Assembly (NCBI GenBank): GCA_023434025.1
Contig: JAEYTL010000031.1
Location: forward strand, 1-64,000
Length of the DNA stretch: 64,000 nucleotides
Origin: Bacteroidota bacterium
GTDB lineage: Bacteria; Bacteroidota; Bacteroidia; Flavobacteriales; Flavobacteriaceae
Direction of reading: 5' to 3'
How positions within the stretch are numbered: position 1 is the first letter of the stretch; each line of letters opens with the position of its first letter. Under the pieces are notes generated by a model. It did no database searches. It saw nothing but the letters and a program-made list of their open reading frames with translations, and was not told the DNA's origin. This document shows positions 45,056 through 53,577 of this stretch, piece after piece. Position numbers and translations under genes: made by a program.

Positions 45056-45286
45056 TTATTTCAAAAAAGAATGAGCCGTAGTATCTTGGTTTTCTTCGTT
45101 ATTAGCCTTGTGCAGTTTCAGTTGTTTGATCCAATACACAATGGCTACAGAACAAATAATCATGAATATCCAGTTCAAGGTATTGGCAGCCCACCAATTT
45201 GACAGTTCCAATTTTCTGAAAAAATCAAGCGGAAGAAAAAGAAAATCTACAAAAAGGGATTGAATTCCTTCGAAAAATGCTTTCAT
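45056..45286 (-). CDS. Small membrane protein (DUF6341-like)
   Basis: A 76-residue protein with a hydrophobic N-terminal region (FFEGIQSLFVDFLFLPLDFF) and a second membrane helix (NTLNWIFMIICSVAIVYWIKQL), followed by a short charged tail. The ATG at 45286 gives the natural start (MKAFFEG). It resembles a conserved flavobacterial protein found between purD and upp. Function unknown. It diverges from the DUF6427-like gene with about 46 bp between starts. Confidence 0.65.
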   Translation of the reverse strand: MKAFFEGIQSLFVDFLFLPLDFFRKLELSNWWAANTLNWIFMIICSVAIVYWIKQLKLHKANNEENQDTTAHSFLK

Positions 45287-45332
45287 GGTATAAAGTATTA
45301 TATTTACAGTCACAAAAGTATAAAATATCCGT

Positions 45333-46274
45333 ATGATTGCAAGTGTTTTTAGTAAATCAAGACCATTTAATTATATTTTAGTTAGCAGTTTGTTGGTTTT
45401 ATGCTGTTTTATTTATCAGATTCAACCTGGCGAAACGGCATCTGAGCCTTCTGTTTCCTGGGTTAACGGAATTCAAAAGGGGATTGTTTTATTCCTTTTG
45501 GTTGCGTCGCTGTTTATCACAAACTTTATTACAAAACGAAACGGCTTAAGCAAAGACAATAGTTTTTCAGCCCTTTTTTTTGTTTTTTTCTTACTATTTA
45601 TTCCTTCTGCTTTTGATAGTTTTAAGATTGTTCTTTCCTCTTTCTTTATATTGCTGGCCATGCGAAGGTTAATCTCCATGAAATCATTACTCACGCCGAA
45701 AGAAAAGATTTTTGATGCTTCGTTGTGGATTTTTATTGCGGCATTATTTCACTTTTGGAGCATTTTATTCATTTTTATCGTTTTTGTTTCCATTGTTTTT
45801 CATGTTTCCGGAGATTATCGGAACTGGGTCTTGCCTTTCATCGCCTTTTTTACGGTTGTGGTTATCTTCCTGTTTTTTTCTTTATTGATAAATAAAGATT
45901 GGATCAGCATGGTGTGGAATCAAACCGGAACAGATTTTCAATTTTATTATTTAGAAAAATCAGCAAGCAATACAGCACTGGTTTTGTACGCTCTTTTTGC
46001 TGTATTTTTTCTGTTTTCAATGATTTTTACATTGTCAAAACGACCCATCATCATGCTGGCATCCTATAAAAAAGTAATTTTTATTTTTTTAATTAGTGTG
46101 TTGGTCTATATCATTTCTCCTGAAAAAAGTAACGCGTTACTTCTTTTCGGATTAATGCCGCTTTCAATGCTGGCAACAGGTTATGTTGAAATGACGAAAG
46201 ACACTGTTTTAAAAGAAATAGTAACAGGAGTCATTTTGGCGAGCGGTATTTTACTTTATATTTTTCAGCTATAA
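45333..46274 (+). CDS. Multispanning membrane protein (DUF6427-like)
   Basis: A 313-residue protein with about eight to nine hydrophobic helices. Motifs are MIASVFSKSRPFNYILV at the start and a central LAMRRLISMKSLLTPKEKIFDASLWI loop. This is the pattern of a conserved Flavobacteriia family encoded beside upp. No catalytic motif is apparent and its role is unknown. Its stop overlaps the end of the convergent upp gene by 6 bases. Confidence 0.65.
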   Translation: MIASVFSKSRPFNYILVSSLLVLCCFIYQIQPGETASEPSVSWVNGIQKGIVLFLLVASLFITNFITKRNGLSKDNSFSALFFVFFLLFIPSAFDSFKIVLSSFFILLAMRRLISMKSLLTPKEKIFDASLWIFIAALFHFWSILFIFIVFVSIVFHVSGDYRNWVLPFIAFFTVVVIFLFFSLLINKDWISMVWNQTGTDFQFYYLEKSASNTALVLYALFAVFFLFSMIFTLSKRPIIMLASYKKVIFIFLISVLVYIISPEKSNALLLFGLMPLSMLATGYVEMTKDTVLKEIVTGVILASGILLYIFQL

Positions 46275-46922
46275 TTTTACACCGTAAGCCAGATCTCCCG
46301 CATCGCCCAATCCGGGAATAATGTAGTTCTTTTCATTGAGTTTTTCATCTAAAGCAGCTACCCATAAATGGCAATTTTCAGGGAGATGTTCTTCTAAATA
46401 AGCAATGCCTTCCGGAGCAGCGATTACTACTGCAATGTGAATTTCTTTCGGCTTCTGTTCTATATGTAATTTTTTCAAAACTGCTACAATCGATTGACCG
46501 GTGGCCAGCATAGGATCAATTAAAATAAGCGTTTTATTTTCAAAAGAAGGAGCAGCCTGGTATTCGACCAGAATATCAAAATAATCATCGTTGTTCGGAT
46601 GATGACGATAGGCCGATACAAATCCGTTTTCGGCATTGTCAAAAATATTCATAAATCCGGTGTGTAAGGCCAAACCGGCTCTCAAAATAGAACATAAAAC
46701 CACATGATCTTCTAAAGCGGTTGTTTTTTTTATGCCAAGCGGTGTCTGCACTTCAATCGGAGTATAAGGGAGTGTTTTGCTTAACTCATACGCCATAATC
46801 TCACCGATTCGTTCGATGTTCTTTCGGAAACGCATACTGTCTTTTTGCACGGAAACATCGCGAATTTGTGCCAAAAAGTGATTGAGAATACTGTTTTTTT
46901 CCGAAATATAATGGAGATGCAT
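46269..46922 (-). CDS. upp: Uracil phosphoribosyltransferase
   Basis: A 217-residue enzyme that makes UMP from uracil and PRPP for pyrimidine salvage. The PRPP loop LILIDPMLATGQSIVAVL, the LCSILRAGLALHTGF block and the C-terminal IPGLGDAGDLAYGVKL are diagnostic. Length is normal. It is convergent with the DUF6427-like gene and divergent from the DUF4254 gene. Confidence 0.95.
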   Translation of the reverse strand: MHLHYISEKNSILNHFLAQIRDVSVQKDSMRFRKNIERIGEIMAYELSKTLPYTPIEVQTPLGIKKTTALEDHVVLCSILRAGLALHTGFMNIFDNAENGFVSAYRHHPNNDDYFDILVEYQAAPSFENKTLILIDPMLATGQSIVAVLKKLHIEQKPKEIHIAVVIAAPEGIAYLEEHLPENCHLWVAALDEKLNEKNYIIPGLGDAGDLAYGVKL

Positions 46923-46965
46923 AAACGTTTTGGTTTTTGAATTAGTTTGATAAAGGTATAAAAAG

Positions 46966-46973
46966 TATATTTG
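46966..46973 (+). promoter_or_regulatory. -7 promoter element before the DUF4254 gene
   Basis: TATATTTG with a TTTG (46946-46949) 16 bp upstream as candidate -33 element. The ATG follows at 46993. Confidence 0.5.
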
Positions 46974-46992
46974 TATTTTAAAATTTATAACT

Positions 46993-47598
46993 ATGTTTTC
47001 ACAAGTTGCGTTTTCTGTTTTTGAACAAAGTATTGCCGATTATCATGTGTATGATGATGTATATCAGCCGGTTAATAACCCTTATCCGAAGGATAAAATT
47101 GAACACCTGTTGTATGCTAAAAATTGGGTAGATACGGTTCAGTGGCATTATGAAGACATTATTCGCGACCCGCAAATTGATCCTGTAGCGGCACTGGATT
47201 TAAAACGCAAAATAGATGCCTCTAATCAGGTTCGCACGGATATGGTGGAATATATCGATAGTTATTTTCTTCAGAAATATAAAGATATTCAGGTAAAGGC
47301 TGATGCAAAAATAAATACTGAAAGTCCGGCCTGGGCCGTCGATCGTCTTTCTATTTTGGCCCTGAAAATTTACCACATGCGTGAGGAAGCCAACAGAATT
47401 GAAGCTTCTGCAGAACACAGAGCCAAATGCCAGGAAAAATTAAATGTATTGTTGGAACAAAAAAGCGATATGTTTTCTTCTATCGATCAATTGTTGAAAG
47501 ATATCGAAAACGGCGACAAATTCATGAAAGTGTACAAACAAATGAAGATGTACAATGATGAGGAACTGAATCCGGTGCTGTATCAGAATAAGAAATAG
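46993..47598 (+). CDS. DUF4254 family protein
   Basis: A 201-residue soluble, mostly helical protein. Motifs include NPYPKDKIEHLLYAKNWVDTVQWHYEDIIRDPQI (about 28-61) and WAVDRLSILALKIYHMREEANR. This is the DUF4254 pattern, a conserved Bacteroidota family of unknown biochemical role. The glycosyltransferase 9 gene that may be its partner lies 870 bp downstream, with the NYN module between them. Confidence 0.8.
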   Translation: MFSQVAFSVFEQSIADYHVYDDVYQPVNNPYPKDKIEHLLYAKNWVDTVQWHYEDIIRDPQIDPVAALDLKRKIDASNQVRTDMVEYIDSYFLQKYKDIQVKADAKINTESPAWAVDRLSILALKIYHMREEANRIEASAEHRAKCQEKLNVLLEQKSDMFSSIDQLLKDIENGDKFMKVYKQMKMYNDEELNPVLYQNKK

Positions 47599-47632
47599 TG
47601 GCATAAATTTTGCTCTAAAATAAAAAAAGTTG

Positions 47633-47640
47633 TATATTTG
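47633..47640 (+). promoter_or_regulatory. -7 promoter element before the structured RNA and NYN gene
   Basis: TATATTTG with a TTTTG at 47608-47612, 20 bp upstream, as candidate -33 element. Transcription would begin at about 47646-47650, just before the inverted repeats. Confidence 0.6.
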
Positions 47641-47647
47641 TAAACTA

Positions 47648-47735
47648 TATAACGTCCAATGAGCGGATTTGTCAGCTTTAGGTTTTTCCAATCTAAAGTA
47701 CTATAGCGGCAAATACTGACTTTGGACATTTTTTT
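47648..47735 (+). ncRNA. Candidate structured small RNA or leader upstream of the NYN gene
   Basis: Between a promoter and a run of eight T lie nested complementary segments: GTCCAA/TTGGAC (47654-47659 with 47722-47727), GTCAG/CTGAC (47671-47675 with 47716-47720), CTTTAG/CTAAAG (47676-47681 with 47693-47698) and, as an alternative, ATTTG/CAAAT (47667-47671 with 47710-47714). The outer stem directly precedes the T-run, as in a terminator. AGCGG occurs on both sides (47662-47666 and 47705-47709). About 80 nt would be released or used as a leader. Confidence 0.5.
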
Positions 47736-47747
47736 TATCTATTATTT

Positions 47748-48458
47748 ATGAAAACAGCAATTTTAATAGATGGAGGTTTTTTTATCCGAAGGTATAAGTA
47801 TATCAATGGATTTGAAAGTTCAGATACGGCAGAAATAATGGCAAAAAATATTGTTACCTATTGTTTTAAGCACATTCAGAAAATTAATAGTTATAGATTA
47901 CGATATAATTTACCACCAACAGAATTGTACAGAATATTTTATTATGATGCAGAACCATTTGATGGTGATTCTAAAAATCCTATTTCCGGAAAATCAATTA
48001 GCTTTAAAAATACTGACTTATACAAATTTCGTCATGCTTTGTTCACTGAATTGAAAAAGCAAAGAAAAATTGCTTTGAGATTAGGGTTTTTAAAGAACAG
48101 CTCCCGAGAATGGCAAATTAAACCGAGACACACAAAGTCTTTATTGGAGGGTACAATAAAAATTTCAGATTTAAAATTTGATGACATTGAGTTTCCTTTG
48201 AATCAGAAAGGTGTTGATATGAAAGTAGGACTAGACATAGCTACATTGTCATTTAAAAATCAAGTAAATCAAATTATTCTAATAGCTGGCGATAGCGATT
48301 TTGTTCCTGTTGCAAAATTTGCAAGAAGAGAAGGGGTTGATTTTATCTTAGACCCTATGTTAAATCCCGTAGATCCAACTTTATTGGAACATATTGATGG
48401 TTTGATGACAATAAAAAATATGACAAAAAAAGAAGATATTCTTCCAAAAGAAATATAA
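47748..48458 (+). CDS. NYN-domain (LabA/DUF88-like) putative RNase
   Basis: A 236-residue protein with a PIN-like NYN fold. The first strand AILIDGGFFIRR gives the first acidic residue (Asp8). The KGVDMKVGLDIATLSF block gives the central aspartates. IILIAGDSDFVPVAKFARREGV carries the GDSDF motif of the active site, and the protein ends soon after. NYN proteins are metal-dependent RNases. It follows a structured RNA element and precedes the GT9 gene by 6 bp. Its composition is more AT-rich than either neighbour, so it may be an insertion between the DUF4254 and GT9 genes. Confidence 0.85.
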   Translation: MKTAILIDGGFFIRRYKYINGFESSDTAEIMAKNIVTYCFKHIQKINSYRLRYNLPPTELYRIFYYDAEPFDGDSKNPISGKSISFKNTDLYKFRHALFTELKKQRKIALRLGFLKNSSREWQIKPRHTKSLLEGTIKISDLKFDDIEFPLNQKGVDMKVGLDIATLSFKNQVNQIILIAGDSDFVPVAKFARREGVDFILDPMLNPVDPTLLEHIDGLMTIKNMTKKEDILPKEI

Positions 48459-48464
48459 TTTATT

Positions 48465-49511
48465 TTGCCAATCCAACCACAACATATCCTCGTCATCCGT
48501 CTCTCCGCCATGGGCGATGTAGCTATGACAGTTCCGGTTTTGAGAGCATTGATGCAACAACACCCTAAACTAAAAGTAACCGTTGTTTCCCGGCCGTTTT
48601 TTAAACCATTTTTTAACGGAATTCCCAATGTGAATTTTTTTGCCGTTGACCTTCAAAAACGACACAAAGGATTTTTAGGATTACTTCGCCTGTTTTCGGA
48701 TTTGAAAAAACTGGAAATTGATGCGGTAGCCGATTTGCATAATGTGCTTCGTTCCAAAGTAATCCGGGCTTTGTTTGCATTAAGTGGAAAAAAAGTAGCT
48801 TTTACCGATAAAGGGAGAGCGGAAAAAAAAGCCTTAACCCGGGCAGAAAATAAAGTATTCAAACCACTCAAGCCCATGGTGGAACGCCATGTGGAAACAT
48901 TTGAAAAACTCGGATTTCCGGTCAGTTTGAAGCATCCGCAATTTCCGGCAAAAGTTGTTTTGTCTGAAGAGGTTTTAAAAATCACCGGACATAAAAATCT
49001 GCCGTGGATTGGAATTGCTCCATTTGCTCAATATGAAGGAAAGGTTTATCCATTAGATTTAATGCAAAAAGTGATTGATGAATTGGCAAAAAATACTTCA
49101 AATAAAATTTTTCTTTTTGGTGGTGGAAACGAAGAAATTCGAAAATTGAATCAACTGCAAAATAATCATTCTAACGTAACCGTGTTAGCCGGAAAATTGA
49201 AATTCAATCAAGAATTGGATGTGATTTCAAATTTAGATGTTATGCTTTCTATGGATTCCGGAAATTCGCATATTGCGGCGATGTTAGGCGTAAAAGTTAT
49301 CACGCTTTGGGGAGCCACACATCCGTTTGCCGGATTTTCACCATTTTATCAACCGCTGAACAACTGCATTACTGCTGACAGAGCAAAATTTCCGCTGTTA
49401 CCCACTTCCATTTATGGCAATAAAAAAGTGGAAGGTTATGAAAGTGCCATGCGAAGTATTCCGGTAGAAAAAATAGTGACAGCTATTCAGTCGCAATTGG
49501 CCGGATCGTAA
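48465..49511 (+). CDS. Family 9 glycosyltransferase (heptosyltransferase-like)
   Basis: A 348-residue enzyme. The N-terminal HILVIRLSAMGDVAMTVPVLRAL and the C-terminal block VMLSMDSGNSHIAAMLGVKVITLWGATHPF are signatures of ADP-heptose:LPS heptosyltransferases (GT9). It probably adds a core LPS sugar at the inner membrane. No ATG lies before the first conserved strand; the TTG at 48465, six bases after the NYN stop, is the only sensible start. The next in-frame ATG is inside the RLSAMGD motif. Confidence 0.85.
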   Translation: MPIQPQHILVIRLSAMGDVAMTVPVLRALMQQHPKLKVTVVSRPFFKPFFNGIPNVNFFAVDLQKRHKGFLGLLRLFSDLKKLEIDAVADLHNVLRSKVIRALFALSGKKVAFTDKGRAEKKALTRAENKVFKPLKPMVERHVETFEKLGFPVSLKHPQFPAKVVLSEEVLKITGHKNLPWIGIAPFAQYEGKVYPLDLMQKVIDELAKNTSNKIFLFGGGNEEIRKLNQLQNNHSNVTVLAGKLKFNQELDVISNLDVMLSMDSGNSHIAAMLGVKVITLWGATHPFAGFSPFYQPLNNCITADRAKFPLLPTSIYGNKKVEGYESAMRSIPVEKIVTAIQSQLAGS

Positions 49512-49558
49512 CCAAATTTTTGATTCTTCACAATGTTAAGCATATGGTATACAGGACT

Positions 49559-49738
49559 TTAAATTTTAGACGGCTTCGGCATAATCAATTCTTTGTTGTT
49601 GTTCTCAAATTTTAAATCCACTAATTCGCCTTCCAATTGCTCACAATAGTTAAAAAGCTCCTGTACTTCCGGTTCGTCCAAAAGATCTTGAGCTTTTTTA
49701 AATATTTCCAGTTGGAATTGATTTCCATTCGAAATCAA
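49559..49738 (-). CDS. Small conserved-looking ORF without ATG start
   Basis: On the minus strand a frame is open from 49747 to TAA at 49559-49561. It reads LISNGNQFQLEIFKKAQDLL and continues with EPEVQELFNYCEQLEGELVDL, a credible acidic helical protein of about 59 residues. No ATG is available; a TTG at 49738 is the best start. It follows the reductase gene on the same strand by about 40 bp. It may be a small real gene or the tail of a longer one. No family recognised. Confidence 0.4.
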   Translation of the reverse strand: MISNGNQFQLEIFKKAQDLLDEPEVQELFNYCEQLEGELVDLKFENNNKELIMPKPSKI

Positions 49739-49776
49739 ATGTAACGGTCAGCTAAAACGGAATACAGCTGACTGTT

Positions 49777-50829
49777 TTAAACATCATCATAATCCACAAA
49801 AATCTCACTTGAAGTCGGATGAGCCTGGCAGGTTAAAATCAATCCTTCGGCCATTTCACTGTCTGTCAGAATGGTATTCTTCTTCATTTCGGCTGTTCCT
49901 TTAGAAATTCGGGCAATACAGCTGCTGCAGATTCCTCCCTGACAGGAATACGGAGCGTCTAATCCTTGTTTTAAAGCCGCTTCTAACAACGATTGTTTTT
50001 GCGACATTTCAAAAGAGGTTTCATCGCCATCTACCAAAACTGTAATTTTTGTGTGGCCGTCCAGCGATTGGTGCACTTCATTTTCTGCAGAAGAAGTTGA
50101 GAATAGTTCGAACTTAATATCTTTTTCCCGGATGTTGTTTTCTTTCAGAACATTGCTGACCGTGTTGATCATTTCTTCCGGTCCGCACAGGTAGAATTTG
50201 TCAAACTCTTTTTCTTTGTGTTTATTCTTCAGAATAAAATTAACAGTTGATTTTTCAATACGGCCAAATAATTGATCGTCCGCTTTTTGCTGGCTGAAAA
50301 CATAATGTACAAAAAAACGTCCGACATATTTCAACTGTAAATCATGTAGTTGCTGGTAAAAAATGGTTTCCTTACCGGATTTGTTTCCGTAAACCAATAC
50401 AAAAGTGCTTTCCGGTTCTTTTTCCAGAACGGTTTGCAAAATAGACATGACCGGAGTAATACCGCTTCCTGCAACAAAAGCAACATAATTTCGTTGTCGG
50501 GCAGTATCCGGCTCAAACGTAAACTTTCCTTCCGGTGTGCCTACTTCCAATACGTTGCCTTCTGTTAACTGTTCATTGGCAAATTTAGAAAAATAGCCGT
50601 TTTTAACAGCTTTGATTGCAATCCGTAACTCGCCGCTATCCGGAGTAGAGCAAACAGAATAGGCTCTTCGGATCTCATTACCGTCTAACGTGAGTTTGAG
50701 GTTGATATACTGTCCGGCCGTAAAACGATAATTTTCTTGTAATGTTTCAGGAACATTGAACAAAACAGATACCGCTTCCGGCGTTTCACGTTTAATTTCT
50801 TTGACGGCTAATTTATAGAAAGTTGACAT
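49777..50829 (-). CDS. PaaE-like ferredoxin/flavin reductase
   Basis: A 350-residue two-part redox protein. The FAD-binding domain has RRAYSVCSTP near 54, the NAD(P) domain has FVAGSGITPVMSILQ and FYLCGPEEMI, and the C-terminal 2Fe-2S domain has CQGGICSSC plus a final cysteine in LTCQA. This matches PaaE/Hcr-type reductases that pass electrons to a partner oxygenase. No oxygenase gene is nearby, so the partner is unknown. It diverges from the PadR operon. Confidence 0.9.
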   Translation of the reverse strand: MSTFYKLAVKEIKRETPEAVSVLFNVPETLQENYRFTAGQYINLKLTLDGNEIRRAYSVCSTPDSGELRIAIKAVKNGYFSKFANEQLTEGNVLEVGTPEGKFTFEPDTARQRNYVAFVAGSGITPVMSILQTVLEKEPESTFVLVYGNKSGKETIFYQQLHDLQLKYVGRFFVHYVFSQQKADDQLFGRIEKSTVNFILKNKHKEKEFDKFYLCGPEEMINTVSNVLKENNIREKDIKFELFSTSSAENEVHQSLDGHTKITVLVDGDETSFEMSQKQSLLEAALKQGLDAPYSCQGGICSSCIARISKGTAEMKKNTILTDSEMAEGLILTCQAHPTSSEIFVDYDDV

Positions 50830-50955
50830 ACTCTTATTTTTTGCAAAGGTAGTAAACCCGCTGTTTTAGAAATTGTAAAAAATTTAAAAAATTTATACAT
50901 AAGATTTTTATGCATAAGTAAATTATGTATATTTGCCTACACAAATTTGCATTTC

Positions 50956-51291
50956 ATGAAAAATTCATCGTTATATAAAGGAAGTCTTAATACGATTATA
51001 ATGAAGCTTTTAGAAGAAAATAGCCGTATGTACGGTTATGAGATTACCCAAAAAGTAAAAGTGATTACACAAGGTGAACTGAACATTACTGAGGGAGCCC
51101 TGTATCCGGCATTGCATAAACTGGAAGCAGAAGGATTACTGGAAGTGGAAGTAGAAAAAGTTGATAACCGCATGCGGAAATATTACAAGCTCACCGAAAA
51201 GGGGAGTAAAGAAACCGTAAACCGTTTGGCAGAACTGGAAGAATTTATCAAGAACATGCAATCTATTGTGAATCCGAAATTAAGTTACTGA
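50956..51291 (+). CDS. PadR-family transcriptional regulator
   Basis: A 111-residue winged-helix protein. The motif LYKGSLNTIIMKLLEENSRMYGYEITQKV, then EGALYPALHKLEAEGLL and RMRKYYKLTEKG, is the PadR DNA-binding domain followed by a dimer helix. It is the first gene of an operon with a HAAS-like membrane protein, DUF5687 permease and ABC ATPase, the usual context for PadR regulators of exporters. The ATG at 50956 is chosen over a TTG at 50947. A repeat of TATACAT/ATGTATA type lies upstream and may be its operator. Confidence 0.9.
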   Translation: MKNSSLYKGSLNTIIMKLLEENSRMYGYEITQKVKVITQGELNITEGALYPALHKLEAEGLLEVEVEKVDNRMRKYYKLTEKGSKETVNRLAELEEFIKNMQSIVNPKLSY

Positions 51292-51293
51292 GT

Positions 51294-51998
51294 ATGGAAC
51301 AGAAAGTAAATCAAGAACAAATAAACCGTCTTTACCGTTTTACCCGGGAACATTTTGTAGAATATTACGATTTGCAAACCGAATTAGTTGATCATCTCTC
51401 CAACGCCATTGAAGCCCAATGGCAGGAATCCCCGGAAATAGGTTTTGAAGAAGCGTTACAAAAAGAATTTAAAAAGTTTGGCGTTTTCGGGTTTAGCGAT
51501 GTAGTGGAACAAAGACAATTGGCCTTGAGCAAGAAATATAATTTGTTGGTGTGGAAGCATTTTAAAGAGTTTTTTACCATTCCAAAGATTATGATTACCA
51601 TTTTATCCGTGCTCAGCTTATATTGGTTCTTTAAGTATATCTTCTTTTATGAACTAATGACAGCAGGAATGGTATTGTGGCTACTGCTTTTGATTGTTGC
51701 GTTGGTTTATGAAAATAAAAGAATAAAAAAACGTAAAAACAAAACCGGTAAAAAGTGGATGTTTGAAGAAATAATTTACGGGTATGGCTCTTTTTCATGT
51801 GTTTTGGCTTTTCCGCTTCAGACGATTAATCTTTTTTCACATTATGGAGGCAGAATACCAAACGATTATGTGCTTTTAGGAATTAGTATTTTTTTAGTTT
51901 CGTTATTCTTAACAACATTTATCATTGTAAAAATTATCCCTTCCAAAGCAGAGCAATACCTTAAACAAACGTATCCGGAATATGCTTTTTCACATTAA
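51294..51998 (+). CDS. Membrane protein with N-terminal HAAS-like helical domain
   Basis: A 234-residue protein. The first 85 residues are helical and charged (FVEYYDLQTELVDHLSNAIEAQW, FEEALQKEFKKFG), like the HAAS/DUF1700 signalling domain that often follows PadR genes. Five or so membrane helices follow. It begins 2 bp after padR. It may sense or modulate the exporter; no direct evidence. The 74-bp gap to the permease gene shows no terminator. Confidence 0.7.
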   Translation: MEQKVNQEQINRLYRFTREHFVEYYDLQTELVDHLSNAIEAQWQESPEIGFEEALQKEFKKFGVFGFSDVVEQRQLALSKKYNLLVWKHFKEFFTIPKIMITILSVLSLYWFFKYIFFYELMTAGMVLWLLLLIVALVYENKRIKKRKNKTGKKWMFEEIIYGYGSFSCVLAFPLQTINLFSHYGGRIPNDYVLLGISIFLVSLFLTTFIIVKIIPSKAEQYLKQTYPEYAFSH

Positions 51999-52072
51999 GC
52001 TGTAACAAAATGACAGAGACGTAGTCAAACTGATAAACCAAGTTTAAAAAACAACCACCAAACCAAAAAACT

Positions 52073-53545
52073 ATGATTAAACGTTTTCTTTCGCTCGAAT
52101 GGAAATCTTTTGTTAGGGCAGCTTCATTTCAAACCAATCTGGCTCTTAAAATTTTAATGGTTTTTGGAGCATTGTATTTCATTGTCATGTTTTTGGCACT
52201 GGGAGCCGGAGTTTATTATATCATTGAAAAAGCAACTAAGTCAGAACCATTTGAACTGATAAACCGGTTTATACTGTACTATTTTGTATGCGATTTGGTT
52301 TTTCGGTTTTTTCTCCAGAAAACACCGGTCATGAACATCAGGCCGTTGCTGTATATCAATATCAAAAAAGATACAATCGTTAATTATGTGTTAGGAAAAT
52401 CAGCAATTTCATTTTTTAACATCATGCACCTGTTTTTCTTTATTCCGCTTGCGGTGGTTCTGTTGATTGAAGGATTTGATGTGTTGGGGGTTGTTACATG
52501 GACCGTCGGAATGATTGCGATGGTTCTGATGGTTAATTTTTTAAATATTTTAATCGATAAAAAAGATGCGGTTTTTTATTCCGTAACGACACTTTTTATT
52601 GTGTTGGGAGCCTTGCATTATTATGACCTTTTTGATGCGACCAGTTATACGGTTTTGTTTTTTAAAGGCTTCTATGACCATGTCTGGATAATAGCCATTC
52701 CAATAGCTGTTTTGATTTTCATTTACAAAATTGTGCATGGTTTCTTCAAAAGCAATTTATACCTCGATGCCGGATTGTCAACCCGGCATGAAATTGCCAA
52801 GACACAGAATTTTGAATGGTTAGACCAATTCGGAACACTGGGAACTTTTCTGAAGAATGATATTCGCTTAATCACCCGAAACAAAAGAGCTAAATCGGTT
52901 ATTCTCATGAGTGTTTTGTTTCTTTTCTACGGACTTTTGTTCGGCTCCGGAGCCATCGAAGTGTATGACGGTCCGGTTTGGAGAGTATTTGGCGGAATTT
53001 TTGTCACCGGCGGATTCATGTTCAGCTTTGGTCAGTTTGTACCAAGTTGGGATAGTTCCTACTACAATTTGATGATGAGTCAAAACATTCAATACCGTGA
53101 ATACCTGAGTTCAAAATGGTGGCTGATGGTAATTGTAACCTTGATTGCAGCCGTTTTGGCCAGTTTCTACCTTTATTTTGGATGGAAAGCCTATTTGTTG
53201 ATTTTGGTGACAGCTCTTTACAACATCGGAATTAACGCTTATATTGTGTTGCTGGCGGGAGCATTTACCAAAACCCCCATAGATTTAATGAGCAATAAAA
53301 ATGCATTTGGCGATAAAAAAGCATTCAACGTAAAGACGCTATTGCTGATTATTCCGCAAATTCTTGTTCCGTTGGGATTATATTATTTAGGGATTTTGTT
53401 GTTTGACGAAGTGACCGGACTTGGATTTATTGCTTTAGCCGGAATTTTAGGGTTTGCCTTTAAATCAAAAGTGTTTAATTGGATAGAGAACATCTATAAA
53501 ACACAGAAATACGAAACCATTGCCGCCTATAAACAGAAAAACTAA
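52073..53545 (+). CDS. DUF5687 family ABC-transporter permease-like protein
   Basis: A 490-residue protein with about ten to twelve membrane helices, beginning KRFLSLEWKSFVRAASFQTNLALKIL. This is the Bacteroidota DUF5687 pattern, which pairs with an ABC ATPase. Cytoplasmic motif RPLLYINIKKDTIVNYVLGKSAISFFN lies near residue 95. The ATPase gene starts 32 bp downstream. It probably forms the membrane part of an ABC-2-like exporter; substrate unknown. Confidence 0.82.
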   Translation: MIKRFLSLEWKSFVRAASFQTNLALKILMVFGALYFIVMFLALGAGVYYIIEKATKSEPFELINRFILYYFVCDLVFRFFLQKTPVMNIRPLLYINIKKDTIVNYVLGKSAISFFNIMHLFFFIPLAVVLLIEGFDVLGVVTWTVGMIAMVLMVNFLNILIDKKDAVFYSVTTLFIVLGALHYYDLFDATSYTVLFFKGFYDHVWIIAIPIAVLIFIYKIVHGFFKSNLYLDAGLSTRHEIAKTQNFEWLDQFGTLGTFLKNDIRLITRNKRAKSVILMSVLFLFYGLLFGSGAIEVYDGPVWRVFGGIFVTGGFMFSFGQFVPSWDSSYYNLMMSQNIQYREYLSSKWWLMVIVTLIAAVLASFYLYFGWKAYLLILVTALYNIGINAYIVLLAGAFTKTPIDLMSNKNAFGDKKAFNVKTLLLIIPQILVPLGLYYLGILLFDEVTGLGFIALAGILGFAFKSKVFNWIENIYKTQKYETIAAYKQKN

Positions 53546-53577
53546 TCTTTTACCAATCACCCATAACCACAAAAATC

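Noticed and set aside
47748..48458. Calling the NYN locus a known type III toxin-antitoxin system
   Set aside because: The protein has NYN/PIN-like motifs, not ToxN/AbiQ-like ones, and the RNA lacks tandem repeat units. Only the layout is similar.
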